NCBI GenBank assembly: GCA_028829895.1
Contig: CM054181.1
Location: forward strand, 68,753,759 to 68,817,758
Direction: 5' to 3'
DNA length: 64,000 nucleotides
From: Sinotaia quadrata
Lineage: Eukaryota; Mollusca; Gastropoda; Architaenioglossa; Viviparidae
The position numbers and the translations under genes are program-made. Shown piece after piece: positions 1 to 11,572 of the stretch. A model generated the notes under the pieces. That model did not search any database. It was not told the origin of the DNA and was given only the letters and a program-made list of their open reading frames with translations. Positions within the stretch are counted from its first letter, which is position 1, and each line of letters opens with the position of its first letter.

Positions 1-1498
1 TCCATGTTTATGCAATATAAGTATGCAAAATAGTTCCCAAGTTCTTAATGAACTTAATCAAAGTTAATTTTGAGTGCACTGAGAGTTTTATAGTTATTTC
101 GTATTCTTAACCACACATGCTGCAGTAACTTGTGATTGAAATGAATCTTAGTGTTAAATTCTGGCGGCTCCACTACCTCTTTGTCATATGATGATTTTTG
201 TTGTCGTATCCCCGGGTTTGCAAAGTTGACCTCCCTGTTTGTAGGCTAGGTCCCCAGTGGTATCTCATACCATTACTTCTGTGACAGAACGGTTGTCGCA
301 ATGTTCACCTGTCATTGATGTGTCTTTGCATCCTGATATTTGCCTTCCATCCATCCTTTGGCTTGGAATCAAAACACATCACCCGCAGAATAGGCTGGTT
401 CAGAGTTTAACTCTATTCCCAGATAAAGAGTGCTGGCCAACTATGTTATCTCTCTCTATGACTGGCTTGCATTACTTGCCAGACATAGGGGAATAATCCA
501 ATACCAACAAACTTTCACTGTGTCAAATATGTCCAAACGTTTTACCATCACAATTTGGCACATCGAAGAAGTGAAGGAGAGAGGCCAAGGAAAACACGTT
601 TTTTTCCCTCTGATCACCACACTGTGTACTCCTCAAGAATTTTCGTGTCTCTCTCTGCTTTCTTATTTCTCTCCCATTTTTATCATACTATACAAAGTTT
701 CATCAAATCTACTGAGTCTACTACCAACACTCAAACTATGCATCCTTGATAATCCACACATTTCTCACTTCAATACGCACTTCCAGCATGAAATTCTAAC
801 TTCAAGCTAAAGTGTTCCTATCACAATATTCAGTGCACTTTCAAGTCCCAACTACAGTGTAATTCATACTGGTTTAAATAAATATTTATCTCGAATACAA
901 GCATATAGATATTCATAATATTATATTTATATTAACTTCTGATAAATCTTTCCACATTCAATAGTGAAATGAAATAAGACTGCATTCACACAACGCATAA
1001 ATCTTTAGTTTCACATGCACACTTTACAGAATATACTTATAGTTTAATATCAAACATCAATTCAATCTTGTTGCTAATGAAGTACAGGTGAACTTTAAGA
1101 TTCAACTCTTTAAATTAGTGCCCTTTAGAAACAAATACTAGTGATAAACACAAATACCGACCATAGTTATGAGCGGTTGGACGACCTTGAATGAATATAT
1201 ATATAAAATAATTATCGGGCAAATATTATCTCCCTTTGACCATGACAGTCAACTTGCAGTGTATTGTCTCTTCTGGGAAATGATACAAATACAGCTGTTG
1301 TCTTCCAGAATGTCTTGCCAGGCAGGATTCCTGAGGGGGGGGTGACAACTTGGTTTGTGACGAGAATAATGGTAGCCTGTTAGCGATACAGCTCTGGAAG
1401 AGTAACATTTAACTTTGAGCAAGAACTGGTTCAAACCAGAATCAAAACTTCTGTGTACACTTATGCTGGAAGTGTTCTATCATACTAGCCTCCAGCAA
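1..1498. other. Unassigned AT-rich sequence
   Basis: I see no convincing gene or repeat array here. Open frames at 257-810 are short, mutually overlapping and lack coding character. A pyrimidine-rich stretch lies near 600-700. The motif TTATCTCCCTTT at about 1217-1228 is the reverse complement of a GGGAGATAA-type motif that I associate with molluscan repeats. A run of eight G lies near 1335. Confidence 0.5.
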
Positions 1499-1786
1499 GC
1501 TGTCAAACATGTGCAGTCCACTTTAGCTGATAAAGCTGTCAAACATGTGCAGTCCACTTTAGCTGATAAAGCTTTCAAACATGTGCAGTCCACTTTAGCT
1601 GATAAAGCTGTCAAAAATGTGCAGTCCACTTCAGCTGATAAAGCTGTAAAACATGTGCAATCCACTTTAGCTGATAAAGCTTTCAAACATGTTCAGTCCA
1701 CTTTAGTTGATAAAGCTGTCAAACATGTGCAGTCCACTTTAGATGGTAAAGCTGTCAAACATGTGCATTCCACTTTAGCTGATAAA
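1499..1786. repeat. 36-bp minisatellite, 8 copies
   Basis: There are exactly eight head-to-tail copies (288 bp) of a 36-bp unit starting GCTGTCAAACATGTGCAGTC, with a few substitutions per copy. Because 36 is a multiple of three, both strands stay open. The plus frame (part of an open frame 1415-1885) repeats AVKHVQSTLADK, and a minus-strand frame is open across the same units. No signal peptide, membrane segment or known domain is visible, so I treat it as non-coding satellite DNA. Confidence 0.95.
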
Positions 1787-2165
1787 GCTTACTGCACACT
1801 CAGTCATTTGTTGCAATATTTCAGTCTTCAGAGAGCTGTAATGACGTTACCCACTATAACAGGTTTGCATGCTCTCTTAGGTTGACAATAAAATTTTCTC
1901 TAGCACAAGGTACATACATGAGGCCTTATAAGTTTATTAAAACAGTAGTATACAGTATTTGTGCACAGATATTCTCCAAATAAGTAACCTATGTTTTATC
2001 AGTTGGTACAACAGATTACAGTTAAACATATGCTGACGGGAAAAAGGGATATAGTCACACAGCAGTGCAACTGTATTGTATGCACAGATAATAATAGAAT
2101 TTATCTGATAAGCGTAGGCAAAATAATTGCAAAGAAAATATTAGTGTTGTTCTCATAAAATATTC

Positions 2166-2624
2166 AACAGCAACGTTAAATCTGTCCTCCTCTATGGCTC
2201 AGAGACCTGGAGGTCACCAACACCCTAATCAATAAGCTCCAGTTATTCGTCAACTGCTGCCTTCGCAACATACGGAAGATCAGGTGGACAGACAAACAAA
2301 AGAACACTGATTTGAGGCAGCGGACAAACCAAGATCCCATCAATCAGCAGATTGCCAGGCGTAAATGGCGATGGATAGGACACACCCTGCGGACACCCCC
2401 ACAGGACATTACCCGGTAGGCTTTGTAGTGGAACCCCCATGGAAAGGGACGGGTCGGTCGCCCTAAAAACTACCTAGAGACGATCTTGCGAAGAGGAAAT
2501 GAAGAGCTGTGACCTGTCGTGGGGTGAACTGAAAAAGGCTGTCCAGAAGAGAGTGCGTTGGAGAACTGTTGTTGAGGCCCTTTGTTACACGGGGAATCCA
2601 AGTCAAGTAAGTCAAGTGTCATAA
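2166..2624 (+). pseudogene. Non-LTR retrotransposon (LINE) relic, C-terminal end of reverse-transcriptase ORF
   Basis: This is the 3' end of a LINE-type pol gene, which in intact elements encodes endonuclease and reverse transcriptase for target-primed insertion. Conceptual translation in pieces gives VLLYGSETW (about 2178-2204), then, after a frame change near 2205, NCCLRNIRKIRWTD, RRKWRWIGHTLR and WNPHGKGRVGRPK. After a second frame change near 2511 it gives LSWGELKKAV and WRTVVEALC, ending at a TAA (2622-2624). This motif order is typical of the region after the polymerase domain in many animal LINEs. In-frame stops interrupt it around the ITR/AL positions, so it is dead and 5'-truncated, as most LINE copies are. 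The 3' flank has a short AGTCA-type direct repeat followed by A-rich DNA. I cannot assign the clade with confidence. Confidence 0.85.
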
Positions 2625-3142
2625 AATAATATCTCAAAAAAGATAATTATGGTTGATAAATAGTAACAAACTTAACATAGAAAAATTTACGATAAAATAA
2701 TATGTAGATAGTAGCTCGCAAATTAGAAGACATTTTTTTAACAAAATACCTACCAAAGCACTTAGAACATAGAGATAGAATACAGTATTTTCTATTATCT
2801 TTCTTTATTCGGTGACAAAGCTTTATCATAATTTTGCTGTTAAATTTACTCGTCTAATCAAAAGAGGCATATATATTTAGGAATTCTAAGTACAATTTCA
2901 CGAAATGTCCAGTATTATTTGGAACTCATTGTAGTTAATTACGTAATTGTACCAATTTGACCGAGATGAACAGGTAATGCGCATGTCAAACAGCTAGCGT
3001 TATTTACCAAGCACTGAACTATGCACTCAGAATATTTATCCAGTTATGCTCCAAATTCCTCTTTGTATCTACCGTTTACATTTTCAATACGCCAATCGCA
3101 TCCATCCATACACCACTGTAATCACTAAGCCAATCGTATCCA
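2625..3142. other. Unassigned AT-rich sequence
   Basis: Unique AT-rich DNA between the LINE relic and the CTTT tract. I see no gene, array or RNA in it. Confidence 0.5.
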
Positions 3143-3348
3143 TTTTTTTTCTTTCTGTCTGTCTTTCTTTCTTTCTTTCTTCCTTTCTTTCTTTCTTTCT
3201 CTCTTTCTTTCTTTCTTTCTTCTTTCTTTTTTCTTTCTTTCTTCCTTCTTTTCTTTCTTCTTTTCTTTCTTTCAATCTCTCTCTCACACACACACCTCAC
3301 ACACACACACATATATACACTCGCACAAACGCCCCCCCCCCCCCCCCG
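3143..3348. repeat. (CTTT)n / (CA)n / poly-C compound microsatellite
   Basis: An imperfect CTTT tract (about 3143-3272) passes into short CT and CA runs and ends in a 16-base C run (3332-3347). The strand is a long polypyrimidine stretch, so triplex-type structure is conceivable. The low-complexity frames on both strands are artefacts. Confidence 0.95.
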
Positions 3349-3978
3349 CACGAAAACAGTGACAAAAGTATTACTGTGTAAAATCCATAATTTAATGTTA
3401 ACACTTAATATACGTACTAAACTAAATGTTCATACACTTTTTACTTATTTCAAATATACGCATATAGTGGAATTTGCTGTAAGGCATTCAAACCTTGTGA
3501 ATTAACTGACAGCTCACTGGTCTACCAGTTGTAGTTAGGCAGTCATCATTAACTCAGGAGGACAAAATTAACTTAACAAGCGTATCCCGTTATTTCTTGG
3601 ATTCCGGTACTGGCACTTTCTCCCTGGTTTTATTCAGCACCATTGGTCGTTGAACTATATATATCTCAACCTAAGTAAAATTATTTAAATTACACTTAAA
3701 TGCTGCGAACCCAATTACCAAAGACTCTTAAGCATTTATCTTTGAGCAGATTTGCCACTGGCGCCATTTTTACCGGCTTCTTCTTGGCGCGAAAGTGTTG
3801 TACAAACACAGTTGACGCAGAGAAGCAATTTACGTTAATGTTGTAGTATCACAGGGTGTAAATTTGCACCATATGGAGATATGAACATGTTATTGATTGG
3901 CCCAGGGCGCTGCAATACGAAGCCTTTCACTACTTAATTCTCTTGCCACAAGTTCAGAACATTCTCTCGTACGACAAT
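3349..3978. other. Unassigned AT-rich sequence
   Basis: No array or coding signal is seen. A slightly GC-richer patch at about 3755-3800 contains GGCGCC-like sequence but no ORF. Confidence 0.4.
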
Positions 3979-4096
3979 GACCCAGACAAGCTTATGTTCC
4001 ACCCAGTCATAAAATGTTCATCCAAAATAGAACTGTGGACCCAGACAAGTTTATGTTCCACCCAGTCATATAATGCTCATCCAAAATAGAATTGTT
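3979..4096. repeat. 59-bp tandem duplication
   Basis: Two adjacent copies of a unit beginning GACCCAGACAAG (first base at 3979 and 4038) differ by only a few bases. It looks like an early-stage array. Confidence 0.9.
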
Positions 4097-4454
4097 TACC
4101 TAGATGTTGCAAATTCACATAATGACTGGTAAAATGGAGAAATAACAACAGTTGTGATTTGACATAATGGCAGATATCGCGAAAGCGGCGGAAGCCGGAA
4201 GCGCCCCCTACATTAACAACAATGGTGGTTGATAAAACTGAGCAATAACAAATTTGTATAAAAAGTTGCAATTGATAAATAACACATTTGTAGAAAGAAG
4301 ATTAACAGATTATATACATGTTGACAGGTTAACACCATGCGCATTTTGAATAGCTGGTTACCAATGACTACATGACTACCAATTACTATAATGACTACTA
4401 CCCTTTAATGACGCGCATATCGTAATAGGGTGCAAGGCGTATAACAATGTGCAG

Positions 4455-4850
4455 ACTTTTACAATGTAGAGAGCCTTAACATAGTGCAAGCCCTTTACAA
4501 TGTAGAGAGCCTTAACATAGTGCAAGCCCTTTACAATGTAGAGAGCCTTAACATAGTGCAAACACTTTACAATGTAGAGAGCCTTAATTTAGTGCAAACC
4601 CTTTACAATGTAGAGAGCCTTAACTTAGTGCAAGCCCTTTACAATGTAGAGAGCCTTAACTTAGTGCAAGCCCTTTACAATGTAAAGAGCCTTAACATAG
4701 TGCAAGCCCTTTACACTGTAGAGAGCCTTAATTTAGTGCAAACCCTTTACAATGTAGAGAGCCTTAACTTAGTGCAAACCCTTGATAATGTAGAGAGACT
4801 TAACTTAGTGCAAGCCCTTTACAATGTAAAGAGCCTTAACATAGTGCAAA
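4455..4850. repeat. 36-bp minisatellite, 11 copies (family M1)
   Basis: Eleven copies of a unit starting CCCTTTACAATGTAGAGAGC. The second half alternates between an AACATAG and an AACTTAG/ATTTAG form. The period is divisible by three, so the plus strand reads a repeating ALYNVESLNIVQ (4484-4876) and the minus strand is also open. The unit is clearly related to the array at 6941-7590. Confidence 0.95.
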
Positions 4851-5594
4851 CCTGTAACACCGTAAATGCAATCTAGACACGTTATGATTAATTTTTAATA
4901 TATATTTATTATAATTCATAAAACCACTGTTGACCTAGTTCTAAGAAGGTTAAATTGCGTAGCAAAATTCGTATAATCGGATTAAAGTTCCAAAAGGATT
5001 AAAGCTATTTTTGTCCGAACCGTGTGCTAGATTCAAAGACGGGTATGGCTGCGTTCAACTCAGTGCATCGAGTATTGCATAACACTATCACCGGAGAAAC
5101 TCAGCTACGAAACTGCACGTGCCGTGGAGTAGAACTCGCGTGTCGGGTGACATCTCAAAGAAGTTAGGTACCTAGGAAATTGTCAATCTTAAGAGAATGA
5201 TAACTCAGACAATAGGAGAAAGACTGTAAAGAACTAATTAAACCCCGAGGCCAGACGCTAAGACTATCATGCTGATTTCAGCGCATTTCAGCGCGGTACC
5301 AGACAAAATTTACAATCTGTATAAATAGACCATTTTGCTCAGACCAGAACTTTGACTGTAACAACAATTTTCGCTAAATAGATTTATTTGCATTTTTATT
5401 GTAAAGTCATGAGTTAGCTTTGAATTGTTGTAAACTTATTGTAATTTTATTCTCGATAGAAAGGAATTTCTAATTTGTAAACTTTAAAATGAAATTGACT
5501 ATGAGGACGAAAATAAGATTATAGACTTAAACATTTAGTAAAACCGAGCATTGATGAACAAACAATCCTGTATTTTACAGCTTTAAAATTCACT
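4851..5594. other. Unassigned sequence
   Basis: AT-rich unique DNA with a less AT-rich island at about 5030-5170. No coding frame, repeat or RNA is supported. Confidence 0.4.
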
Positions 5595-5672
5595 TTCAAG
5601 TTCTACTACCACCAGTAGATTTCAAGTTCTACTACCCTCAGTAGATTTCCAGTTTCTACTTCCACCAGCAGA
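5595..5672. repeat. 25-27-bp minisatellite, 3 copies
   Basis: Three copies starting TTCAAGTTCTACTACC at 5595, 5620 and, with changes, about 5646. Confidence 0.85.
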
Positions 5673-6940
5673 CTCTACTTCTGCTACCATTATGGCCGCT
5701 GTTGCTACCGCTAGAAGTCGCAATGAGAAAGGGCCAGTTAGCAGGTGATCTCTTCAGAAACTCTGGGAACTCAGCACTCTGACAGAGGGGTACCTGAAAC
5801 TGTGTTGTGGTCAATACGATTGATGTAAGCAGTAGTCTGGGACATTGAAGGAGCCAGGACGGTGTCGAATTGTGATGAGATAGACATCTGTTCCAGAGAT
5901 TCATGAGTACAGGACTATAAACTTATGAGAGTGTGTGAAACAGTGTTGAATTCTGTTGAGAGAATTCCAGTGACTCTTACAGAGTGGCGATAAGCAGCAT
6001 TGGCTAAACCCAGGTGACTTTGTGAACTGTTGCTACAGAAAATGTGAAGTAGGCAGGGCTACCTATCACTTTCATTCTCCAGTGTGAAGCCATGTGTAAG
6101 CTGTAAACAGTGTGCATTTCATGAACTTAATTGTGAAATTCCCTGGACAATTCATGTGTGATTCATAAACTGTTCTGTGGACTGAATTTGGACTGGCACA
6201 AGAATTCTCACACGCTGAGTCCTTGATACACCACTGATGGAAATTCCACACCACATGATAATCAGGTGAATCGTGTAAATGCTTGTTAAATGTCAGTAAT
6301 TTGTCAGATGATTATCTGTAATTTCTGACTTTCTTATTTCTGATTTTTCTTATATTCTTTGTAGAGAATTAAACATTGAAAGACTGATCTTCTATAAATT
6401 GTAGTTTAGTATAATTCTGTTATTTTGTCTAAGAGATCTGCGATTTCCAACCTATATTAATTTTACTTGCCTTGTGAATATTGTAAATACGAAATTTTAT
6501 TAATTGTTACTTTAGTCTTTTAATTATTGAAGCTTTACCTTTCCACTCTCGTTAACTTAGTTAGAGAGGTAATGTGCAGGCAGAGGGGTGGGGGGGGAGC
6601 CAATGACGTAATAATTAGTGTAAAAGACAGTCACGCACATTTTTAGGATAAGGTCCCCTTATGCTGGAATTGGAGGTATGTGTGGGGGCGGAAGTAAACA
6701 TACTTAATAACTGATAAGATATAGATCAGCTAGTGCCTTTACTTCGGACAAGTAACACCTGGGTAGGGGAGGTAATCAAAGAGATTATTTATCCAGGGCT
6801 TGACTTGGTCTATCCAGACCGCAAAGGACGAAAACTCCGTCAAGGGTGGTTGATTATTAATATTATGGGGAAGAATGATTATTAATCTACATGTAATTTA
6901 ATATTAATTAATATAACCAAAATAAATCCTTTTCACAAAA
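5673..6940. other. Unassigned sequence
   Basis: Mostly unique DNA. Short frames at 5656-5904 and 6072-6254 (minus strand) have no recognisable domain. Two GGAGGTAAT/AGAGGTAAT motifs lie at about 6565 and 6768, and a G-rich run at about 6582-6598. Confidence 0.4.
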
Positions 6941-7590
6941 CCCTTTACAATGTGGAGAGCCTTAACATAGTGCAAACCTTTTACAATGTGTTGAGCCCTA
7001 CCATAGAACAAACTCTTTACAATGTGTTGACCCCTATTATAGTGCAAACTCTTTACAATGTGTTGACCCCTATCAAAGTGCAGGTCTTTTACAATGTGCA
7101 AAATTATACAGTGTAGAGAGCCTTACCATAGTGCAAACCCTTTACAATGTTGACTCCTACCAAAGTGCAGTTCTTTTACAATGTGCAGACCCTTAGCCAA
7201 GTGCTGACTCTTTACAATGTGTTGACCCCTACCAAAGTGCACATCTTTTACAATATATTGACCCTTGCCTTAGTACAGGCCCTTTACAATGTGTTGACCC
7301 CTACAAAAGTGCAGATCTTTTACAATGTGCATACCCCTAACAAAGTGCAGATCTTTTACAATGTGCAGACCCCTAACAAAGTGCAGATCTTTTACAATGT
7401 GTTGACCCCTACAAAAGTGCAGATTTTTTACAATGTGCAGACCCCTAACAAAGTGCAGATCTTTTACAAAAGTGCAGAATTTTTACAATATGCAGACCCT
7501 TAGTCAAGTGCTGACCCTTTACAATGTGGAAACCCTTAGTCAAGTGCTGACCCTTTACAATGTGGAAACCCTTGCCAGAGTGCAGACCTT
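6941..7590. repeat. 36-bp minisatellite, about 18 copies (family M1)
   Basis: Starts with units nearly identical to those at 4455-4850 (CCCTTTACAATGTGGAGAGC), then diverges into GTTGACCCCTA...AAGTGCAGATC variants with the same CTTTTACAATGTG core. One unit is truncated near 7465. Repeat-derived frames are open on both strands. Confidence 0.95.
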
Positions 7591-7695
7591 TCTGTAGGTT
7601 TGTGTGGAGATATCATTTAACGGCTTTATCTTAGTTCAAGAAAATTAATTCACACGTGCCTTTGCTGAGTGGAATCGAGTTGAGGAAAATATTGG

Positions 7696-8100
7696 TACGA
7701 CTCTATAATACAAGGTACGACTCTATAATACAAGGTACGACTCTATAATACAAGGTACGACTCTATAATAGAAGGTAGGACTCTATAATACAAGGTACGA
7801 CTCTATAATACAAGGTACGACTCTATAATACAAGGTATGACTCTATAATACAAGGTACGACTCTATAATACAAGGTACGACTCTATAATACAAGGTACGA
7901 CTCTATAATACAAGGTACGACTCTATAATACAAGGTACGACTCTATAATACAAGGTATGACTCTGTAATACAAGGTACGACTCTATAATACAAGGTACGA
8001 CTCTATAATAAAAGGTAGGACTCTATAACAGAAGGTAGGACTCTATAATAGAAGGTAGGACTCTATAACAGAAGGTAGGACTCTATAATAGAAGGTAGGA
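7696..8100. repeat. 20-bp minisatellite, about 20 copies
   Basis: Head-to-tail copies of TACGACTCTATAATACAAGG. The last five or so units shift to a variant with TAGGA and AGAAGG, alternating ATAATA with ATAACA. Confidence 0.98.
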
Positions 8101-8514
8101 ATTCAATGTGTGTGTGTCGTTGTTTGCTTCCTATCAGTTATTACTCAGCTTTTTGCAGTGAGAAAACGAAAACGCGTCATGCCACTCACTAAGCTTTGAG
8201 TTGTCCTCTGATAAAATTACCAATTAGTGGGACAAGATCTATGCCACGACAGGTACCCTGAAATGCCTATTGCTGGCACACCTATCAGCTTGAATCATGA
8301 CCAATACACACCTTCATACAGACTGAATTACAGAATGCACAAATCAATTGCGAACATGTCCACAACAGTCAATATAGATCATGCTGGTTTCTGTTGCCTG
8401 ATGGATTCGAAAAACGTGAATTTAAATTGTTCGACTGATTTTTATTTTTGTAATTTTAGGCTTTGTTATTGATTGTATTGAAGCAGTAATTAAAGTCTGT
8501 CGTATGTTTCACAC
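8101..8514. other. Unassigned sequence
   Basis: An 81-codon open frame (8227-8472, plus) has no recognisable domain. I see no other signal. Confidence 0.35.
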
Positions 8515-8935
8515 TATTTGTGTTCATCTACTTTACACACTTTGCATTCATAATCACTTACCTTTTTACTGATGACACTGATATATTTTACACTTAACAT
8601 ACTGACCTATTTTGTGTATAATTATATTATCCTACTGACATGTTTTAACTCAAAACTTTACACTTATACTCATCTTATTTACTTATTGTTCACTTATGCT
8701 CACCTATTTTACACTCATCATAATCACCTATTTTATGTGCATCAAATTGACTTACTTTATAATGATCTTACTGACCCATTTTACACGCCTCTTACTGACC
8801 TACTTTGCACTCATCATTCTATTCGTCTATTCGATTTACTTACTTCTTATAAAACTGCTTTATTCCCATTAACATTAAAATTTACCTGCATTACAAATAT
8901 TTCATTTAATTTACATCCTTTACTCTGATTAAACC
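8515..8935. repeat. Degenerate TTTACAC...CTGACC minisatellite
   Basis: Loosely periodic (about 25-35 bp) recurrences of CACTTAC/ACTGACCTATTTTACAC. Copies are highly diverged, and the 118-codon frame here is repeat-derived. Confidence 0.65.
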
Positions 8936-9053
8936 ATTAACACACATGTATTAAAACTGTTTACGCTATTCATTAAACTTTGCCCTCATCACAACTTTCA
9001 CTTAAAAATAAATCATGTTTACAAATTTATTTCAATTTGATCGTGTAAAACCA

Positions 9054-9168
9054 CTTCACACTGATTATGTCATGTATTCGCACTACACTTACTTCACACT
9101 GATCATGTCATGTATTCGCACTACACTTACTTCACACTGATCATGTCATGTATTCACACTTATGAACT
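9054..9168. repeat. 38-bp minisatellite, 3 copies
   Basis: Copies start CTTCACACTGATCATGTCAT at 9054, 9092 and 9130. The third merges into the next array through a shared TATTCACACTTA. Confidence 0.9.
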
Positions 9169-9890
9169 TGTAATTATGTATTCACAGTTATGAACTTGTG
9201 TTTATGTATTCACACTTATGAACTTGTAATTATGTATTCACAGTTATGAACTTGTGTTTATGTATTTACACTTATGAACTTGTAATTATGTATTCACAGT
9301 TATGAACTTGTGTTTATGTATTCACACTTATGAACTTGTATTTATTCACACTTAAGAAATTGTAATTATGTATTAACACTTAAGAATTTGTAATATTCAT
9401 TCACTTTGTGACCTTTTATACATTCACATTAAAGAATTTGTAATTATTTATTCACACTTAAGAATCTGTAATTATGTGTTTACACTTATGAACTTGTAAT
9501 AATGCATTCACACTTATCAACTTATAATTATATATTCACATTAATGTACTTGTAATTATTTATACACACTTAAGAATTTGTACTTATGTACTCACACTTA
9601 AGAATTTGTACTTATGTACTCACACTTAAGAACTTGTAACTATGTATTTACACTTATGATCTTGTATGTATTAACACTGAAGAATTTGTAATGATTAATT
9701 TTCACTTATGAACTTGTATTTATTCACACTTAAGAATTTGTAATTATTTATTCACGCTTATGAACTTTTAATGACTTGTTCGCACTTGTAAACTAGTAAT
9801 TTTTTTCACACTTAAGAACTTCTATTTATATGTTCACCCTTATGAACTTGTATATATTTACACTTAAGAATTTGTAATTATTTATTCACA
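9151..9890. repeat. 28-bp minisatellite with 56-bp higher-order start
   Basis: About 26 copies of a unit beginning TATTCACACTTATGAACTTG. In the first six units a TAATTATG ending alternates strictly with a TGTTTATG ending (and CACACTT with CACAGTT), giving a 56-bp higher-order period. Later units are diverged and variable in length. Confidence 0.92.
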
Positions 9891-9953
9891 TATTATGGCC
9901 TTGTACTCCTCCATGCCTTATCATCTAATGCAGTAATAGAGACCGTAAATGCG

Positions 9954-10022
9954 TAAAACAATATTTGTAAAATGTCCGTAAAACAATACTTTTAAGAAGA
10001 TCGTAAAACAATATTTGTAAGA
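9954..10022. repeat. GTAAAACAATATTT repeat, 3 copies
   Basis: Three imperfect copies of a roughly 25-bp unit containing CGTAAAACAATA. Confidence 0.7.
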
Positions 10023-11215
10023 AACCCACACTCTTATCGCTAAAGGGCCTGGCGAATTAATCATGCCTTGCGTTCTTACATTTCACAAACCGTAACGGCA
10101 TTTTGAAAGGGCGCAAAAGCAGTTGATCCATTTGGTAAAATGCCAGGGTTTAGACGCAGCCTGTTATGACGTCATAGCATAGTCAAATCTAAGCCGTTAT
10201 TATTGAAACTCATCTAATATGTTTGCAACAACGACTTTCTACATTTTTGCTTTTACAATAGGAACACTGAAATAATATCAAACAATAATTTAAGCATAGC
10301 ATAGTTTGATATTAGTCTCTTAAAAATTAAATTTTACTTCCTTCTATTCTTTGTTGTGTTTTGATAAAGAAAATTCTCCATGAGATTCAGTATCGTGTTA
10401 ACCCTTTGTGTGTTATTCTTTCGATCACTGTATACATATATATCCCTACAAACATACACTCTTTCTTTCTTTCTACATCTGTCTGTCCCTCTGTCTTTCC
10501 CTCTCTCTTCTGTCCTTGAAGAATCGACTGATCATTGTAATACTGCAATGCTGGTTATTGAGGGATAATGCTGGTCCATTGAATAACATTTGTCAGGGGA
10601 TAATACTGTTATACAATTTTTACTGAGGGACAAAAGTTAAAGTTTCGCATTCAAATAAGTTTTAATTAATATTTTTACACGATGGCAATTACTTGATTCC
10701 ATTGTGACCCACCGGTGTACTGTGACGTCTTTCATTACGTGTTTCCTGAAGTCTGCAACTACGTCTTTGTCGTCCAGGGTTAGCTAGTCACGCGACATGT
10801 CGTTCGCTTCCGCCAATTGAAACCAGTTTCTCTCACCGGGTGTCCGGGTAACTGGGGATAATATTATTTATCTTTACCTAGTTTTGATATCATATTATTT
10901 ATCTTTACCTTTGTATATTTATATCTATTTGTTCTAACAGCTCACATCTATCCCGAAATCCATTTATTTACATTTCAAAAGTTATTATTGTAATTCAAAG
11001 TTAAATTTATCATGTCTTCACGTGTCTAGATGTGACAGGGGAAGGGGTGGGGCAGGTCGTATAGATGTCACTTGATCTGTCTGGTTTTGTTACCAGTCAT
11101 GTCGCTTTGTGACTGTATCATGTCTAGCCTGCAGAGTGCAAGTGGAGTGGGTGTGACACCAAACACCAATATCTGTTGTTGCATCCACTCACTCGTGCCT
11201 CACAAGCATGTAAAC
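10023..11215. other. Unassigned sequence
   Basis: Unique DNA with a full CRE palindrome TGACGTCA at 10167-10174, a pyrimidine-rich stretch at about 10440-10510, a short duplicated TATTATTTATCTTTACCT at 10860-10910, and a G-rich run at 11037-11053. No gene is supported. Confidence 0.4.
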
Positions 11216-11232
11216 GAGACCTGATTTATAGA

Positions 11233-11462
11233 CACTAGACACAAGTCTCATCACCTTCATCTAGAGAATACTAGACACAAGTCTCATCACCTTCATCTAG
11301 AGAACACTAGACACAAGTCTCATCACCTTCATTTAGAGAACACTAGACACAAGTTTCATCACCTTCATCTAGAGAACACTAGACACAAGTCTCATCACCA
11401 TCTAGAGAACGAGACCTGATTTATAGACACTAGACACAATTATCATCAACGTCATCTAGAGA
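11233..11462. repeat. 36-bp minisatellite, about 6 copies
   Basis: Units begin CACTAGACACAAGTCTCATC. The phrase GAGACCTGATTTATAGA precedes the first unit (about 11216) and recurs near 11409, so a longer segment was duplicated together with the unit. Confidence 0.92.
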
Positions 11463-11492
11463 ACGCTTAAAGATCACCAGTAAGATTGAGAT

Positions 11493-11570
11493 CTTAAGCA
11501 AGGATCGAACCGCAGCCATTTGTATGATAAGCTAGTCTTCAACGACTATTCTACTTCGTGTCTCCAAGAA
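11493..11570 (-). mobile_element. tRNA-derived SINE head (pseudo-tRNA)
   Basis: Read on the minus strand, this stretch contains a perfect RNA polymerase III B-box core GGTTCGATCC. About 35-45 bases upstream lies TAGTCGTTGAAGACTAGC, which resembles the D-arm/A-box and anticodon-arm spacing of a tRNA. The T stem does not pair and no CCA-ready acceptor stem is visible, so it is not a functional tRNA. A tRNA-derived SINE head is the simplest reading. I cannot define its 3' body. Confidence 0.45.
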
Positions 11571-11572
11571 TT

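Noticed and set aside
1415..1885. 156-codon repetitive ORF as a gene
   Set aside because: It is the 36-bp array read in frame. The opposite strand is open too, and nothing outside the array looks coding.
4376..4876. Opposing repetitive ORFs over the 36-bp array
   Set aside because: Both strands open with 12-residue period, fully explained by a period divisible by three.
9054..9890. Centromeric satellite
   Set aside because: Array is under 1 kb, unit is short, and neighbouring arrays are unrelated; no long homogeneous satellite is present.
11493..11570. Functional tRNA gene
   Set aside because: The T stem does not pair and no acceptor stem is visible; only the B-box and general layout remain.
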